Shown piece by piece: positions 44,254 to 54,049 of a stretch of DNA of 64,000 nt (the first letter of the stretch is position 1; each line of letters starts with the position of its first letter). The translations under genes were made by a program, and so were the position numbers. A model generated the notes under the pieces. The model worked only from the letters and a program-made list of their open reading frames with translations, had not been told where the DNA came from and searched no databases. Origin of the DNA: an uncultured Chitinophagaceae bacterium (GTDB lineage Bacteria; Bacteroidota; Bacteroidia; Chitinophagales; Chitinophagaceae); NCBI GenBank assembly GCA_937958995.1, contig CALGAP010000009.1:248001-312000 (forward strand), written 5' to 3'.

Positions 44254-46365
44254 CTAACTCACACCCGATCCTTCATCAACCTTCCCATCCGGAATTACGA
44301 AATGCAGTTTTCCCGATTTATCCTCCGCCATCAATATCATGCCATTGCTTTCGATGCCTCTCATCTTGCGCGGAGCTAAATTGGCTACTACCACCACTTG
44401 TTTACCCACAATTTCTTCCGGTGTAAAGTGCATGGCGATGCCTGATACGATGGTTCTTTTTTCAAAACCCAGGTCCACTTCAAGTTTCAGCAGCTTGTCC
44501 GCTTTGGCTACTTTTTCCGCACTTACAATGGTGCCCACACGCAAATCGAGCTTCGCGAAGTCATCATATATAATCTGCGGTTTCAGCTCTTGGGGTGCTG
44601 CGTCCGCAACAGGTGCCTGCATTGCTTCAGTAGCTTTTTTCAGGGCGGCCTGCAGCTTGGCTTTTTGCGCTTCCACCTCCGCGTCTTCTATTTTCCTGAA
44701 TAATAATTCAGGTGCCCGTAGACTATAACCAACACTCAGCAATTTTGTTTTGCCGGCATTTTCCCAATCAAGCATTTTTTCCACCACCTTCATCATGTGC
44801 AGCATTTTTCTGGCGGTAGAAGGCAGGAAGGGATTGATCAGGATGGCGAGGTTGGCGCAGAGCTGCAGGCATACGTGAAGACAATTATCAATCAAAGCCT
44901 GCGCATCGGGCGAGGGTAGTTGCTTGGCCACAATCCAGGGCTCTTTATCCTGCATATACTTATTGCCTTTTCGCGCGAGGTCGATCACTTCGAACAGGGC
45001 TTCGCGGAAATGATAATGCTCCAAATGATCTTCCACGGTTTTCCTCGTCTCGTCGAAAGCGGCAAGCATGGTTTTGTCCACTTCATCCAGCTTGTCTGCA
45101 TGAAGCGGGGGTACCTTGCCATTGCACAGCTTATGCATCAGCACAAAAGCACGATTCACAAAATTACCGAAGATCGATACCAGCTCGCTGTTTACCGCAT
45201 CCTGGAAACCCTTCCAGGTAAATTCACTGTCCTTGGTCTCAGGAGCGATTTGCGTGAGATAATAACGAAGCATGTCCACACACTGGGAGCCGCCGTTTTC
45301 CTTCTTCACAAAATCGTTGATATAATCTCGCATATCCAGCTTCCAGTTGCGGCTGGTGCTCATCTTATCGCCTTCCAGGTTCAGGAACTCGTTGGCGGGC
45401 ACATTATCGGGCAAAATATATCCATGCTGCTTCAGCATGATAGGGAAAATGATGCAGTGGAAAACGATATTGTCCTTGCCGATAAAATGCACCAGCTTGG
45501 TGTCTTTATCCTGCCAGTAAGGTTTCCAGTCTTTATTGTTATCGAGGGCCCATTGCCTGGTGGCGCTGATATACCCAATGGGCGCATCAAACCACACATA
45601 CAACACTTTTCCTTCGGCCTCTTTCAACGGGACCGGTACGCCCCAGTCGAGGTCGCGGGTAACGGCCCGCGATTGCAATCCTCCCTCGATCCAGCTCTTG
45701 CACTGACCCACTACCGTGGGACGCCAGTCGTTCTTATGTCCTTCCAATATCCATTTCTTCAGAAAATCTTCGTGCTTGCCGAGAGGAAGATACCAGTGTT
45801 TTGTTTTTTTCTTAACCGGCGGCTGGCCGCTGAGCGTGCTGACGGGGTTGATCAGTTCATCGGGACTTAGTGTGCGGCCACATTTCTCGCATTGATCGCC
45901 GTAGGCGCCTTCGTATCCGCAATTGGGGCAGGTACCTTTTATAAAACGGTCGGCCAGGAATGTCTTGGCCGCCTCGTCGTAGTATTGCTCGGTTTCGTGT
46001 GTCTCCAGTTCGTTGCGCTCGTAGAGATAAGTGAAAAACTCCTGCGCGGTCTCATGATGCAACTTTTCGCTGGTGCGATGATATATATCGAAACTGATAT
46101 GCAGGTCGGCAAAATCCTGCTTCATTTCTTCATGATACTTGTCGATGATGGCGCGCGGCGTAGTACCCTCCTTCATGGCCTGGATGGGAATAGCAGTGCC
46201 ATGTTCATCGCTGCCGCACACAAACACCACATCGCGTTTCTGCGCGCGTTGATAACGCACATAAATATCAGCGGGTATATATGCTCCGGCCAGGTGACCT
46301 ACGTGTTTTAATCCATTGGCATAAGGCAATGCCGATGTAACCAATATCCTTTTATAGTTTGTCAT
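44254..46365 (-). CDS. metG: methionine-tRNA ligase with C-terminal tRNA-binding domain
   Basis: 703 residues. Class I signature HVGHLAGA after LVTSALPYANGLK, a four-Cys zinc knuckle (CPNCGYEGAYGDQCEKCGRT), the DKMSTSRNW (KMSKS-type) loop, an anticodon-binding helical domain, then an EMAPII-like tRNA-binding domain at the C-terminus (DLRVGTIVSAEKVAKADKLL). It charges tRNA-Met. The start ATG at 46365 follows a perfect -7 box on the minus strand (46384-46391). Confidence 0.96.
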   Translation of the reverse strand: MTNYKRILVTSALPYANGLKHVGHLAGAYIPADIYVRYQRAQKRDVVFVCGSDEHGTAIPIQAMKEGTTPRAIIDKYHEEMKQDFADLHISFDIYHRTSEKLHHETAQEFFTYLYERNELETHETEQYYDEAAKTFLADRFIKGTCPNCGYEGAYGDQCEKCGRTLSPDELINPVSTLSGQPPVKKKTKHWYLPLGKHEDFLKKWILEGHKNDWRPTVVGQCKSWIEGGLQSRAVTRDLDWGVPVPLKEAEGKVLYVWFDAPIGYISATRQWALDNNKDWKPYWQDKDTKLVHFIGKDNIVFHCIIFPIMLKQHGYILPDNVPANEFLNLEGDKMSTSRNWKLDMRDYINDFVKKENGGSQCVDMLRYYLTQIAPETKDSEFTWKGFQDAVNSELVSIFGNFVNRAFVLMHKLCNGKVPPLHADKLDEVDKTMLAAFDETRKTVEDHLEHYHFREALFEVIDLARKGNKYMQDKEPWIVAKQLPSPDAQALIDNCLHVCLQLCANLAILINPFLPSTARKMLHMMKVVEKMLDWENAGKTKLLSVGYSLRAPELLFRKIEDAEVEAQKAKLQAALKKATEAMQAPVADAAPQELKPQIIYDDFAKLDLRVGTIVSAEKVAKADKLLKLEVDLGFEKRTIVSGIAMHFTPEEIVGKQVVVVANLAPRKMRGIESNGMILMAEDKSGKLHFVIPDGKVDEGSGVS

Positions 46366-46383
46366 ATCCAGTCAAAAGAAAGA

Positions 46384-46391
46384 CAAAATTA
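46384..46391 (-). promoter_or_regulatory. -7 promoter box TAATTTTG for metG
   Basis: Perfect TAnnTTTG on the minus strand, 18 nt before the metG ATG; the leader would be about 12 nt. Confidence 0.5.
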
Positions 46392-46492
46392 GCACAATAT
46401 CGGTTCATTCGGCTTTTACAAAACGGCGGCCAGAATTGGCTTTATTTAATACCAGCTTATTCCTAAATTGGCACGTCATAACCTCATTTTGC

Positions 46493-47512
46493 ATGCACCG
46501 AAAGCAATTCATCAGCGCCGCAGTGGCCGCAGCCGCAGCGTCTTCTGTGTTGAAGAGTAGTGTATTAAGCGAAGTTCCCGCGCCTGCACCTGTTACGCCT
46601 CCTTACCTTAAGAAAGGCGCTACCGTCGGCATCACCTGTCCGGCCGGTTTTATTACCGAAGAGGAGATCAGGCCCGCCTTATTGCAGCTGATGGAATGGG
46701 GTTTTCATACAAAAGTGGGCGAGACCGTAGGGCGTAAAGATTTTACTTTCGGCGGCACAGACGAAGAGCGGGCCCGCGATTTTCAGAGAATGCTCGACGA
46801 TCCCAATGTCAATGCCATTATGTGCGCCCGCGGTGGTTATGGCGCAGTGCGCATTATTGATAAACTCGATTTTTCAAAGCTCATCAGCCGCCCCAAATGG
46901 ATTATCGGCTTCAGCGATATCACGGTTATACACTCGCACATTAACAGCAATTACGGCATTGCCTCCATTCACTCGAAAATGTGCAATAGTTTTCCGTCAG
47001 ACTGGAGCAAGGCCGAACCGATACAAATTGAAACTATACTAAGCATTAAGCAGGCGCTCACGGGCGATAAAATGAAATATACCGCCATCGCCAATGTGCA
47101 AAACAGGCCTGGAAAAGCAGAAGGTATATTGGTAGGCGGCAACCTGAAAATTATCGAAACCCTGGCTGGCACCCAATCGGACCTGCGCACAGCAGGAAAA
47201 ATTTTGTTTGTAGAAGATACAGGCGAATATCTTTACAGCATCGATCGCATGTTCTGGAATCTGAAACGAACCGGTAAACTGGATAAACTGGCGGGATTGA
47301 TTGTGGGTGGATTCAGAATAAAACCCGACGACCCCGGTGAAGAATTTGGCAGAACATTGCAGGAAATTGTGCTCGACAAAGTGAAAGAATACAAATACCC
47401 CGTTTGTTTTGACTTTCCTGTCGGTCATCAGAAAAATAATTATGCATTGAAATGTGGCGTTATGCACCGGTTGACGGTGAATGAGGATGGCGTTACTTTA
47501 AAAGAGATCTAA
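46493..47512 (+). CDS. LD-carboxypeptidase (peptidase S66), exported
   Basis: 339 residues. From ATG 46493 the protein starts MHRKQFISAAVAAAAASSVL, an export signal resembling a Tat signal but without a full twin-arginine. The S66 core follows: GATVGITCPAGFITEEEIRP, RDFQRMLDDPNVNAIMCARG, GYGAVRIID, catalytic Ser in IIGFSDITVIHSH, Glu in FVEDTGEYLYSIDRMF and His in FPVGHQKNNYALKCG. S66 enzymes remove D-Ala from tetrapeptides of murein fragments. A second S66 gene follows 4 nt later. Confidence 0.85.
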   Translation: MHRKQFISAAVAAAAASSVLKSSVLSEVPAPAPVTPPYLKKGATVGITCPAGFITEEEIRPALLQLMEWGFHTKVGETVGRKDFTFGGTDEERARDFQRMLDDPNVNAIMCARGGYGAVRIIDKLDFSKLISRPKWIIGFSDITVIHSHINSNYGIASIHSKMCNSFPSDWSKAEPIQIETILSIKQALTGDKMKYTAIANVQNRPGKAEGILVGGNLKIIETLAGTQSDLRTAGKILFVEDTGEYLYSIDRMFWNLKRTGKLDKLAGLIVGGFRIKPDDPGEEFGRTLQEIVLDKVKEYKYPVCFDFPVGHQKNNYALKCGVMHRLTVNEDGVTLKEI

Positions 47513-47516
47513 CACT

Positions 47517-48425
47517 ATGGTCAGCATACCCCCTTACCTGCGTCCCGGCGATACCATTGGCGTGGTCTGCCCGGCAGGTTATATGTCGCCCGAAAAATTC
47601 GAAACCTGTCTTACCACGCTCGGGAGCTGGGGCTACAACGTACGACGAGGCCGCACGCTCAGCAGCAATTCGGATAATTATTTTTCGGGCAGCGACGAAG
47701 AAAGACTGGCCGATTTTCAGTCCATGCTCGACGACGATGCCGTAAAAGCCATTCTTTGTGCGCGCGGCGGTTACGGTGTTGGCCGCATCATCGATCGCAT
47801 CGATTTCAAAAAATTCAGGAAACATCCCAAGTGGATCATTGGTTTCAGCGATATCACGGTGCTGCATAGTCATATTTGCCGGCAATTCAAAACAGCCACG
47901 CTGCACGCGCCTATGGCAGGTGCTTTTAATGATGGCGGTTTTGCGGATCAATATGTGTTGTCGCTGAAAAATGCGCTGGAAGGAAAAAAGATAAAATACG
48001 AAGTGCCGGTACACACTTTCAATCGCCGTGGCGAAGCGGTGGGTGAATTGATCGGTGGCAATTTATCATTGCTCGCACACCTGGTGGGCACTGCTTCCGA
48101 ATACAAATACAAAGGCCGCATTCTTTTCCTGGAAGAAGTAGGCGAGTACCTCTACAATATCGACCGGATGTTGCACCAGCTTAAGCGCAGCGGCAAGCTG
48201 GATAAACTCGCCGGCGTGATCATTGGCGGTTTTACGGAGACAAAAGATACTGAGCGGCCATTTGGCAAGACGGTATATGAAATTGTCCGCGAAATCTTCA
48301 GCGAATATGATTATCCTGTCTGCTTTGGTTTCCCGGTGAGTCATGATAAGGAAAACTACGCATTGAAAGTGGGGCTAGGGTATAAGTTGAAAGTCGGCAA
48401 ATCGAAAGTCACGCTCGAAGAATAA
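47517..48425 (+). CDS. LD-carboxypeptidase (peptidase S66), cytosolic
   Basis: 302 residues, a paralogue of the preceding product without a signal peptide. It starts MVSIPPYLRPGDTIGVVCPA and has FQSMLDDDAVKAILCARGGY, Ser in WIIGFSDITVLHSH, Glu in FLEEVGEYLYNIDRML and His in FPVSHDKENYALKVG. In E. coli the cytosolic enzyme LdcA recycles imported muropeptides; this copy fits that role, while the exported copy would trim murein outside. The two genes are 4 nt apart and must be co-transcribed. Confidence 0.88.
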   Translation: MVSIPPYLRPGDTIGVVCPAGYMSPEKFETCLTTLGSWGYNVRRGRTLSSNSDNYFSGSDEERLADFQSMLDDDAVKAILCARGGYGVGRIIDRIDFKKFRKHPKWIIGFSDITVLHSHICRQFKTATLHAPMAGAFNDGGFADQYVLSLKNALEGKKIKYEVPVHTFNRRGEAVGELIGGNLSLLAHLVGTASEYKYKGRILFLEEVGEYLYNIDRMLHQLKRSGKLDKLAGVIIGGFTETKDTERPFGKTVYEIVREIFSEYDYPVCFGFPVSHDKENYALKVGLGYKLKVGKSKVTLEE

Positions 48426-48490
48426 TCTCTCTTCTGCCATCTCACTCCGCCAAAATTGATTAATATTATATTTCAATAGACAAAATCTAT

Positions 48491-49426
48491 ATGACTTTTG
48501 TACAATTGGAATATATCGTGGCGGTGGACACTTACCGCCATTTCGCCACCGCGGCGGAGCATTGCTTTGTAACGCAGCCCACGCTTAGCATGCAGATTCA
48601 GAAGCTGGAAGAAGAGCTGGGGGTAAAGATTTTTGACCGCAGCAAGCAGCCCGTCATTCCCACTGAAACAGGCGTGGAGATTATCGAAAAAGCGCGTCGT
48701 GTATTGGCAGAACGTGACGGCATTCACGAATTGGTGCAGGCAAAAAAAGGGTTGCTGACCGGCGAATTGCGCATCGGCATTATTCCTACGCTCGCGCCCT
48801 ACCTCCTGCCTTTGTTTGTACCGAAGTTCAATAAAAAATTTCCTGGCATTAAGCTGGTGGTGCATGAAATGCAAACCGAGTTCCTGGTGTCGCGGCTCCG
48901 CCAGGGAAGACTGGATGCTGGCGTGCTGGCAACGCCTTTGCAGGAGCCGGGTATACGCGAGTCGGTATTGTTTTACGAAGAATTGCTGGCCTATGTGTCA
49001 CGCAAGAATGCAGCTTACAAAAAGACTTACGTGCTGGCGCAGGATATAGACCCCGATAAATTGTGGCTGATGGAAGAAGGGCATTGTTTCCGCTCACAGA
49101 TCATGAATTTGTGCGAGTTGCGCCGCAGCAGCGAGATGGTTTCGCATTTTGAATACGAAGCCGGCAGTATTGAAGCCCTTCGGCGCATGGTGGAGATCAA
49201 CGATGGCATTACCATTCTTCCCGAGCTCGCCACACTCGATATGACCGCGAAGCAACTCGAGCTGGTGCGGCATTTCAAGAAACCCGCGCCCATGCGCGAA
49301 ATAAGCATTGTATATCACCGCGACTTTGTGAAGAAGAGACTGATAGAAGCTTTACGCGAAGCCATCATTGCATCGGTGCCAGAGAAGGTGAGGAAGAACA
49401 AGGATATGCACGTAGTGCCGGTGTGA
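48491..49426 (+). CDS. oxyR: hydrogen-peroxide-sensing LysR-type activator OxyR
   Basis: 311 residues. The N-terminal winged helix starts MTFVQLEYIVAVDTYRHFAT and contains TQPTLSMQIQKLEEELGV. The regulatory domain has EEGHCFRSQIMNLCELR with Cys199 and Cys208, the same numbers and spacing as the redox pair of E. coli OxyR. Oxidation joins them and switches the protein to activate peroxide-defence genes. No catalase or peroxiredoxin gene is adjacent. A one-mismatch -7 box (TATATTTC) lies just upstream. Confidence 0.92.
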   Translation: MTFVQLEYIVAVDTYRHFATAAEHCFVTQPTLSMQIQKLEEELGVKIFDRSKQPVIPTETGVEIIEKARRVLAERDGIHELVQAKKGLLTGELRIGIIPTLAPYLLPLFVPKFNKKFPGIKLVVHEMQTEFLVSRLRQGRLDAGVLATPLQEPGIRESVLFYEELLAYVSRKNAAYKKTYVLAQDIDPDKLWLMEEGHCFRSQIMNLCELRRSSEMVSHFEYEAGSIEALRRMVEINDGITILPELATLDMTAKQLELVRHFKKPAPMREISIVYHRDFVKKRLIEALREAIIASVPEKVRKNKDMHVVPV

Positions 49427-49428
49427 AG

Positions 49429-50235
49429 TCATCTTAACAAAGAATCCAGCGCATTTTTGTAGTCGGGAAAATTCATCACGTTATTATGCCCCGCGCCTTC
49501 TACGGGAATGAATTTGTCTTTTTGCGTGAGTAGCTTCGCTAATCTTTTTCCCTGGCTTATCGGTATCAGCGAATCATCGGTGCCGTGAAAGATGATGATG
49601 GGTGCGATGATCTGCGGCAGATACTCATAAGTGGGGAACTTATATTTTATGATGTTTTTGACGGGATACACCAGCGTTTTGGCGCCGGCCAGTGAGGGAA
49701 GACTGTAAAAAGGCGCTTCGAGCACCAGGGCTTTGCAATCGCGGATGGATGCCAGCTGCGCCGCAATGCCTGTGCCTAATGATCTTCCATATAAAATGAT
49801 CTTCTCCGCGGGGAAACTGGCTCTCGCCAACTTGTAAAATATCAGCGCCCATTCGTACAGCATTTTCTCGGACAACTCACCGGTGCTTTTCCCATAGCCA
49901 GGGTAGTCAATCATCCATACGGCATAATTGTTTTTGGTGAAAAAAGGCACGTGCGCGCTGTATCGTTCAATATTCTGCCCATTTCCGTGAAAATATAGCA
50001 CCACGCCTTTTACCGTATCCGTATCCTCAGGCGAAAACTGCACAATGTTGATATTTGAATTCTCTGTATAAGGCAGGTTGATTTCCTTATGCGGAAAAGG
50101 GAATTTAAACTCGTAATCTGCCGGCAACTCTTCGGGTTGAAAAATGAACCTGTCCTGGAAATAGTACAACCCGATACCTATGAGGCAGTAAATGATGATG
50201 GCTATCTTAATCCAGAGAAAAATTCTTTTCTTCAT
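49429..50235 (-). CDS. membrane-anchored alpha/beta hydrolase
   Basis: 268 residues. One N-terminal membrane segment (residues ~6-25, IKIAIIIYCLIGIGLYYFQD), then an alpha/beta-hydrolase fold: VVLYFHGNGQNIERYSAH, DYPGYGKSTGELSE, nucleophile Ser in LYGRSLGTGIAAQLAS, Asp in HGTDDSLIP and His in EGAGHNNVMNF. It matches the bem46/YfhR-like group of uncharacterised hydrolases. Start ATG 50235 is preferred over 50265, whose extra residues come from a repeat-like stretch. It ends 2 nt from the oxyR stop. Confidence 0.82.
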   Translation of the reverse strand: MKKRIFLWIKIAIIIYCLIGIGLYYFQDRFIFQPEELPADYEFKFPFPHKEINLPYTENSNINIVQFSPEDTDTVKGVVLYFHGNGQNIERYSAHVPFFTKNNYAVWMIDYPGYGKSTGELSEKMLYEWALIFYKLARASFPAEKIILYGRSLGTGIAAQLASIRDCKALVLEAPFYSLPSLAGAKTLVYPVKNIIKYKFPTYEYLPQIIAPIIIFHGTDDSLIPISQGKRLAKLLTQKDKFIPVEGAGHNNVMNFPDYKNALDSLLR

Positions 50236-50273
50236 CAACGCGTATTTGGGTTTCGGGTTCCTCAAAACCGAGA

Positions 50274-52253
50274 CTATTCCGAGTAAACTCTCTTCAGATT
50301 AATGTTCGTCACCGGCGCTACGATCAGCGGGAATTTCTCCACCGTTACATTGGCCGTATCGAGACCGAAACCGCGCTCCTCGGAGAGGCTGAGATCCTTC
50401 AACCAGAAGTACAATTTCATGATCACCCGCTCGATGAAGGGTAGTTCATTGTCCTGGCTCAGGTATTTTTCCATCACGATAAACTGGAAATCGCCCACCA
50501 CGTTGTTGCGCTCGAGACTCTCGTAGCGGCTGGTGATGTTCACTTCTTTATTTTCCACCAGGTCGGCCACCACTTTACGGAACATCAGGTTGATGCGCGG
50601 TTCCATGCGGAAACCAAGCCTGAACTCAACGCGGATGATATCGTTGGGAATGATATGATCCACCTTGTATTCGCAGGTGTAGGGATCATCCAGTGTATCG
50701 ACATGCACAAACCAATATATATCGGCGCGCTTCGGCTTTTTGTTTAGTATGGAATAAATGATCTTATGCTCGATTTCTTTGGGATTGTTGGCGCTGGTGA
50801 GGTACACCAGGTGCGTGGCATACTTGGGCACGGTGCGGTCGTTGCTCAGCTCCTGTATCTGCGGTATATAATGATCGAGGCGCACAAACTCTACGTAACG
50901 GTTCTTGATCTTGCGGCTGCGGAACCAGATATACATTACCAGGAACATGGTGCCCGCAATGATCAGGGTGAAATAACCACCATGCGTAAACTTCTGCAGC
51001 AGGGCAAACAGGTAAGTAAACTCGATAGTGAGATAGCCTATGAGGTATATATAGATCCACAGCGATTTTACGCGGCGGGCAATAAGATAATTGGCAAACA
51101 AAATGGTCGTCGCAATCATTGTGATGATGATGGCGAGTCCGTACGCTGATTCCATTCTTGTGGAGGTCTGGAAATAAAGCACCACAATAACGCAACCTGT
51201 AAACATCATCAGGTTGATACTGGGTATGAACAGTTGACCTTTTTCTTCCGAAGGATAGCGAATCTTAAACTTGGGCCAAAGGTTCAGTCGCATAGCCTCG
51301 CTGATCATAGTAAAGCTTCCTGAAATCATAGCCTGGCTGGCAATGATGGCCGCCGTTGCCGCGATCACTATTCCGAAGGGCACAAACCATTGCGGCATCA
51401 GGTCGTAGAAGGCATTGATGCTGGTGGCAGCAACCCGTTGTGTTTCGGGAGTAACAGTGAAGCCTGTATGATAACGCAACAGCATCGCGCCCTGTCCCAG
51501 GTAGTTGAGCAGCAGACAGGTTTTTACAAAAATCCACGAAATGCGAATATTCTGCCGGCCACAATGCCCCAGATCGCTGTACAATGCTTCGGCTCCGGTA
51601 GTACAAAGAAATACCGCGCCCAGCAGCCAGATGGCATTGGGGTATTGAGCCAGGAATTGCAAACCATAAGTAGGACTGAAGGCGCGCAGTATGGAAAGAT
51701 CGTCAGTAAGGTGCCATGCGCCCAGTATGGCCAGCGTGCTGAACCATATAAACATGATGGGACCAAACCACTTACCGATGAATGAAGTGCCAAACTGCTG
51801 CATAAAAAAGAACATGGCCAGCATGGCCAGCACTATGTACACTATATATCCTTTGATATCGCCCAGTGCTGGAATTTTTTCAAGACCTTCTACCGCGGCG
51901 GTGATGGTCATAGGCGGCGTAATAATTCCGTCGGCCAGCAGGGCGGCACCTCCTACAATGGCAGGATATACCAGCCATTTCTTTTGCCTTCGCACCAGGG
52001 CATATAACGCAAACGTGCCACCTTCACCGCGGTTATCGGCTTTCAACACCAGGATCACATACTTGATCGTAGTCTGCAGCGTGATGGTCCAGATAATACA
52101 GGAAAGCGTTCCGATGATCAGGTCTTCAGAGATAGTCCTGCCATTGATGATTGCGTTGAACACGTAGAGGGGCGAAGTACCTATGTCCCCGAATATAATT
52201 CCCAGTGCTATAAGCAACGACGCCGTCGTTACTTTATTGATATTTTTGCCCAC
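50274..52253 (-). CDS. kup: low-affinity K+ uptake protein Kup
   Basis: 659 residues: about 12 membrane segments, then a cytosolic C-terminal domain of about 200 residues. Family stretches: LGIIFGDIGTSPLYVFNAII at the N-terminus, KADNRGEGGTFALYAL, LTTGAEALY-like CTTGAEALYSDLGH, and SQAMISGSFTMISEAM. Kup imports K+ with H+. The start is GTG 52253. A minus-strand -7 box lies at 52304-52311. Confidence 0.94.
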   Translation of the reverse strand: MGKNINKVTTASLLIALGIIFGDIGTSPLYVFNAIINGRTISEDLIIGTLSCIIWTITLQTTIKYVILVLKADNRGEGGTFALYALVRRQKKWLVYPAIVGGAALLADGIITPPMTITAAVEGLEKIPALGDIKGYIVYIVLAMLAMFFFMQQFGTSFIGKWFGPIMFIWFSTLAILGAWHLTDDLSILRAFSPTYGLQFLAQYPNAIWLLGAVFLCTTGAEALYSDLGHCGRQNIRISWIFVKTCLLLNYLGQGAMLLRYHTGFTVTPETQRVAATSINAFYDLMPQWFVPFGIVIAATAAIIASQAMISGSFTMISEAMRLNLWPKFKIRYPSEEKGQLFIPSINLMMFTGCVIVVLYFQTSTRMESAYGLAIIITMIATTILFANYLIARRVKSLWIYIYLIGYLTIEFTYLFALLQKFTHGGYFTLIIAGTMFLVMYIWFRSRKIKNRYVEFVRLDHYIPQIQELSNDRTVPKYATHLVYLTSANNPKEIEHKIIYSILNKKPKRADIYWFVHVDTLDDPYTCEYKVDHIIPNDIIRVEFRLGFRMEPRINLMFRKVVADLVENKEVNITSRYESLERNNVVGDFQFIVMEKYLSQDNELPFIERVIMKLYFWLKDLSLSEERGFGLDTANVTVEKFPLIVAPVTNINLKRVYSE

Positions 52254-52303
52254 AGTTGAGTAGCTTGTGTGTAACCCGCATCACAGGGTCATCATTAAAA
52301 TGT

Positions 52304-52311
52304 CAAAGGTA
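52304..52311 (-). promoter_or_regulatory. -7 promoter box TACCTTTG for kup
   Basis: Perfect TAnnTTTG on the minus strand, about 50 nt before the kup GTG. Confidence 0.45.
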
Positions 52312-52472
52312 TAGGGAAAAACAGAATAAAGTTCAGGCAACCGGAAGGAGTAAGCAATCGTCATTCTTTAGGTTTATCTCCTTATTTGCCACCAACAAAT
52401 ATATAAATGTTTAAAATTAAAGGTAAAGTTTGGGTGACGGTGCCACAATCCTTAAATTGGCATATTAGTAGT

Positions 52473-54032
52473 ATGAGCAGTATCATGAAGAATCCCAATA
52501 TATCAGCCCGTTATAACCGGTTGTTCAGTATCCTGTTGCTAACGATTGTTTCCCTGTCTGCGATGGGTCAGAAGATCACGTACTCGGAGCCCGAGCGCGA
52601 AGATAACCGACGCACCAATTTCGAGATCATTGGCAAGGTGGGCAACAATATACTTGTGTTTAAGGGCAACCGCGGCGATAATGCCATCAGCGTGTACAAT
52701 AATGAAATGAAACTGGTTGAGCGCGTGAAGCTGGGGTATATGGATGACCGCTGGATCAACGTGGATTTTGTTCCGTACGCGAACCATGCCTGGATGATTT
52801 ACCAGTACCAGCGCAAAGGCGTTGTGTATTGCATGGGTGTAAAACTGGATGATAAGGCTAAAATGCTCACCGATCCTATCGAGCTCGATACCACCCGCAT
52901 TGGCTGGGCCGCCAACAACAAGATCTACACCACCATTTTCAGCGATGATAAGTCAAAGATCATGGTGTTTAAGATCAATAACCGCAATCCCAAGAATTTC
53001 GTATTTACTACGCTGCTGTTCAATTCGGATATGCAGTTGCAGCAGAAACACCGCCTCACCATGGATATGGAAGAGCGCAATGATTATTTCACCGACTTCC
53101 TGCTCGATAATGACGGCGACCTGGTATTTGGAAAATTTATCCGCAAAAGCGGCAGTGATTATATCACCAACCTGCGCGTCGTAATTAAAAAAGCCGACTC
53201 TGAGAAATTCGATATTCATGACCTGGAGACAAAAGATCGTGTGCTGGATGAGGTGAAGATTAAAGTTGACAATACCAACAAACGTTATCTTTTCACCGCA
53301 TTTTACTACAAGCAGCGAAGAGGTAATGTGGAAGGATTATATACAGTGGTATGGGATAAGACAACAGACAAAATTCAGCGCGAAGGTTCCCTGGCCTTTT
53401 CCGACGATCTGCGCCGGCAGGCTAAAGGTCCCGATGCTAACCTGCGACTGGCCTTCAATGATTATTTCATCAGGGATATCATTATAAAAAAGGATGGCGG
53501 ATACCTGCTTATAAGTGAATCCATGTATACCACCAGCCGCGGCGGCACCTTCAACCGCTGGGATTATATGGGCTGGAACAGCCCCTGGAATACGCCCCTC
53601 GATTATTATTACTGGTCGCCTTATTATAGTCCCTGGCGTTATCCCTGGAATCGCTGGAACGCCTCGCCGTCGTCGCGCTACCATGCGGAAAATATCATGA
53701 TTCTCTCCTTTGATAACCAGGAAAACCTGGAATGGAGCAATGTGATCACCAAAAGCCAGTTTGATGATGAGAGCGATGCGCTGGTTTCGTACGAATTAAT
53801 GAATACCGGCGGACAATTACACTTCCTATTCAATTTATACGAGCGTCGTACGTTATTATTAAACGACCACAGTATTGGTCCCGATGGTAAGATTACGCGC
53901 CATCCAACGCTCAAGAACCTGGAAAGAGGGGTTGAATTCATGCCGCGTTATGGCAAACAGGTCAGTGCAACATCAACCGTGGTGCCCTGCCTGTATAGAA
54001 ACTATCTTACTTTCGCGAAAATTGATTTCTAA
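52473..54032 (+). CDS. secreted protein of unknown function, beta-rich
   Basis: About 519 residues. A signal peptide lies near residues 10-35 (FSILLLTIVSLSAMGQ). The rest is rich in short beta-strand-like stretches (VGNNILVFKGNRGDNAISVY, NHAWMIYQYQRKG, KIYTTIFSDDKSKIMVFKIN), which could form a propeller, but no known family is recognised. Near residue 380 an aromatic stretch is inserted (WNSPWNTPLDYYYWSPYYSP). ATG 52473 or 52485 may be the start; the longer frame upstream lacks a signal-like N-terminus. It is followed 17 nt later by a DUF6427-like membrane protein gene. Confidence 0.7.
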   Translation: MSSIMKNPNISARYNRLFSILLLTIVSLSAMGQKITYSEPEREDNRRTNFEIIGKVGNNILVFKGNRGDNAISVYNNEMKLVERVKLGYMDDRWINVDFVPYANHAWMIYQYQRKGVVYCMGVKLDDKAKMLTDPIELDTTRIGWAANNKIYTTIFSDDKSKIMVFKINNRNPKNFVFTTLLFNSDMQLQQKHRLTMDMEERNDYFTDFLLDNDGDLVFGKFIRKSGSDYITNLRVVIKKADSEKFDIHDLETKDRVLDEVKIKVDNTNKRYLFTAFYYKQRRGNVEGLYTVVWDKTTDKIQREGSLAFSDDLRRQAKGPDANLRLAFNDYFIRDIIIKKDGGYLLISESMYTTSRGGTFNRWDYMGWNSPWNTPLDYYYWSPYYSPWRYPWNRWNASPSSRYHAENIMILSFDNQENLEWSNVITKSQFDDESDALVSYELMNTGGQLHFLFNLYERRTLLLNDHSIGPDGKITRHPTLKNLERGVEFMPRYGKQVSATSTVVPCLYRNYLTFAKIDF

Positions 54033-54049
54033 ACCCATTCCATTCCTGC

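Noticed and set aside
44920..45870. Long plus-strand open frame (over 300 codons) antisense to metG
   Set aside because: The minus strand encodes a complete MetG with all motifs; the antisense frame is rich in His, Gln and Leu as expected for a mirror of a high-GC-third-position gene.
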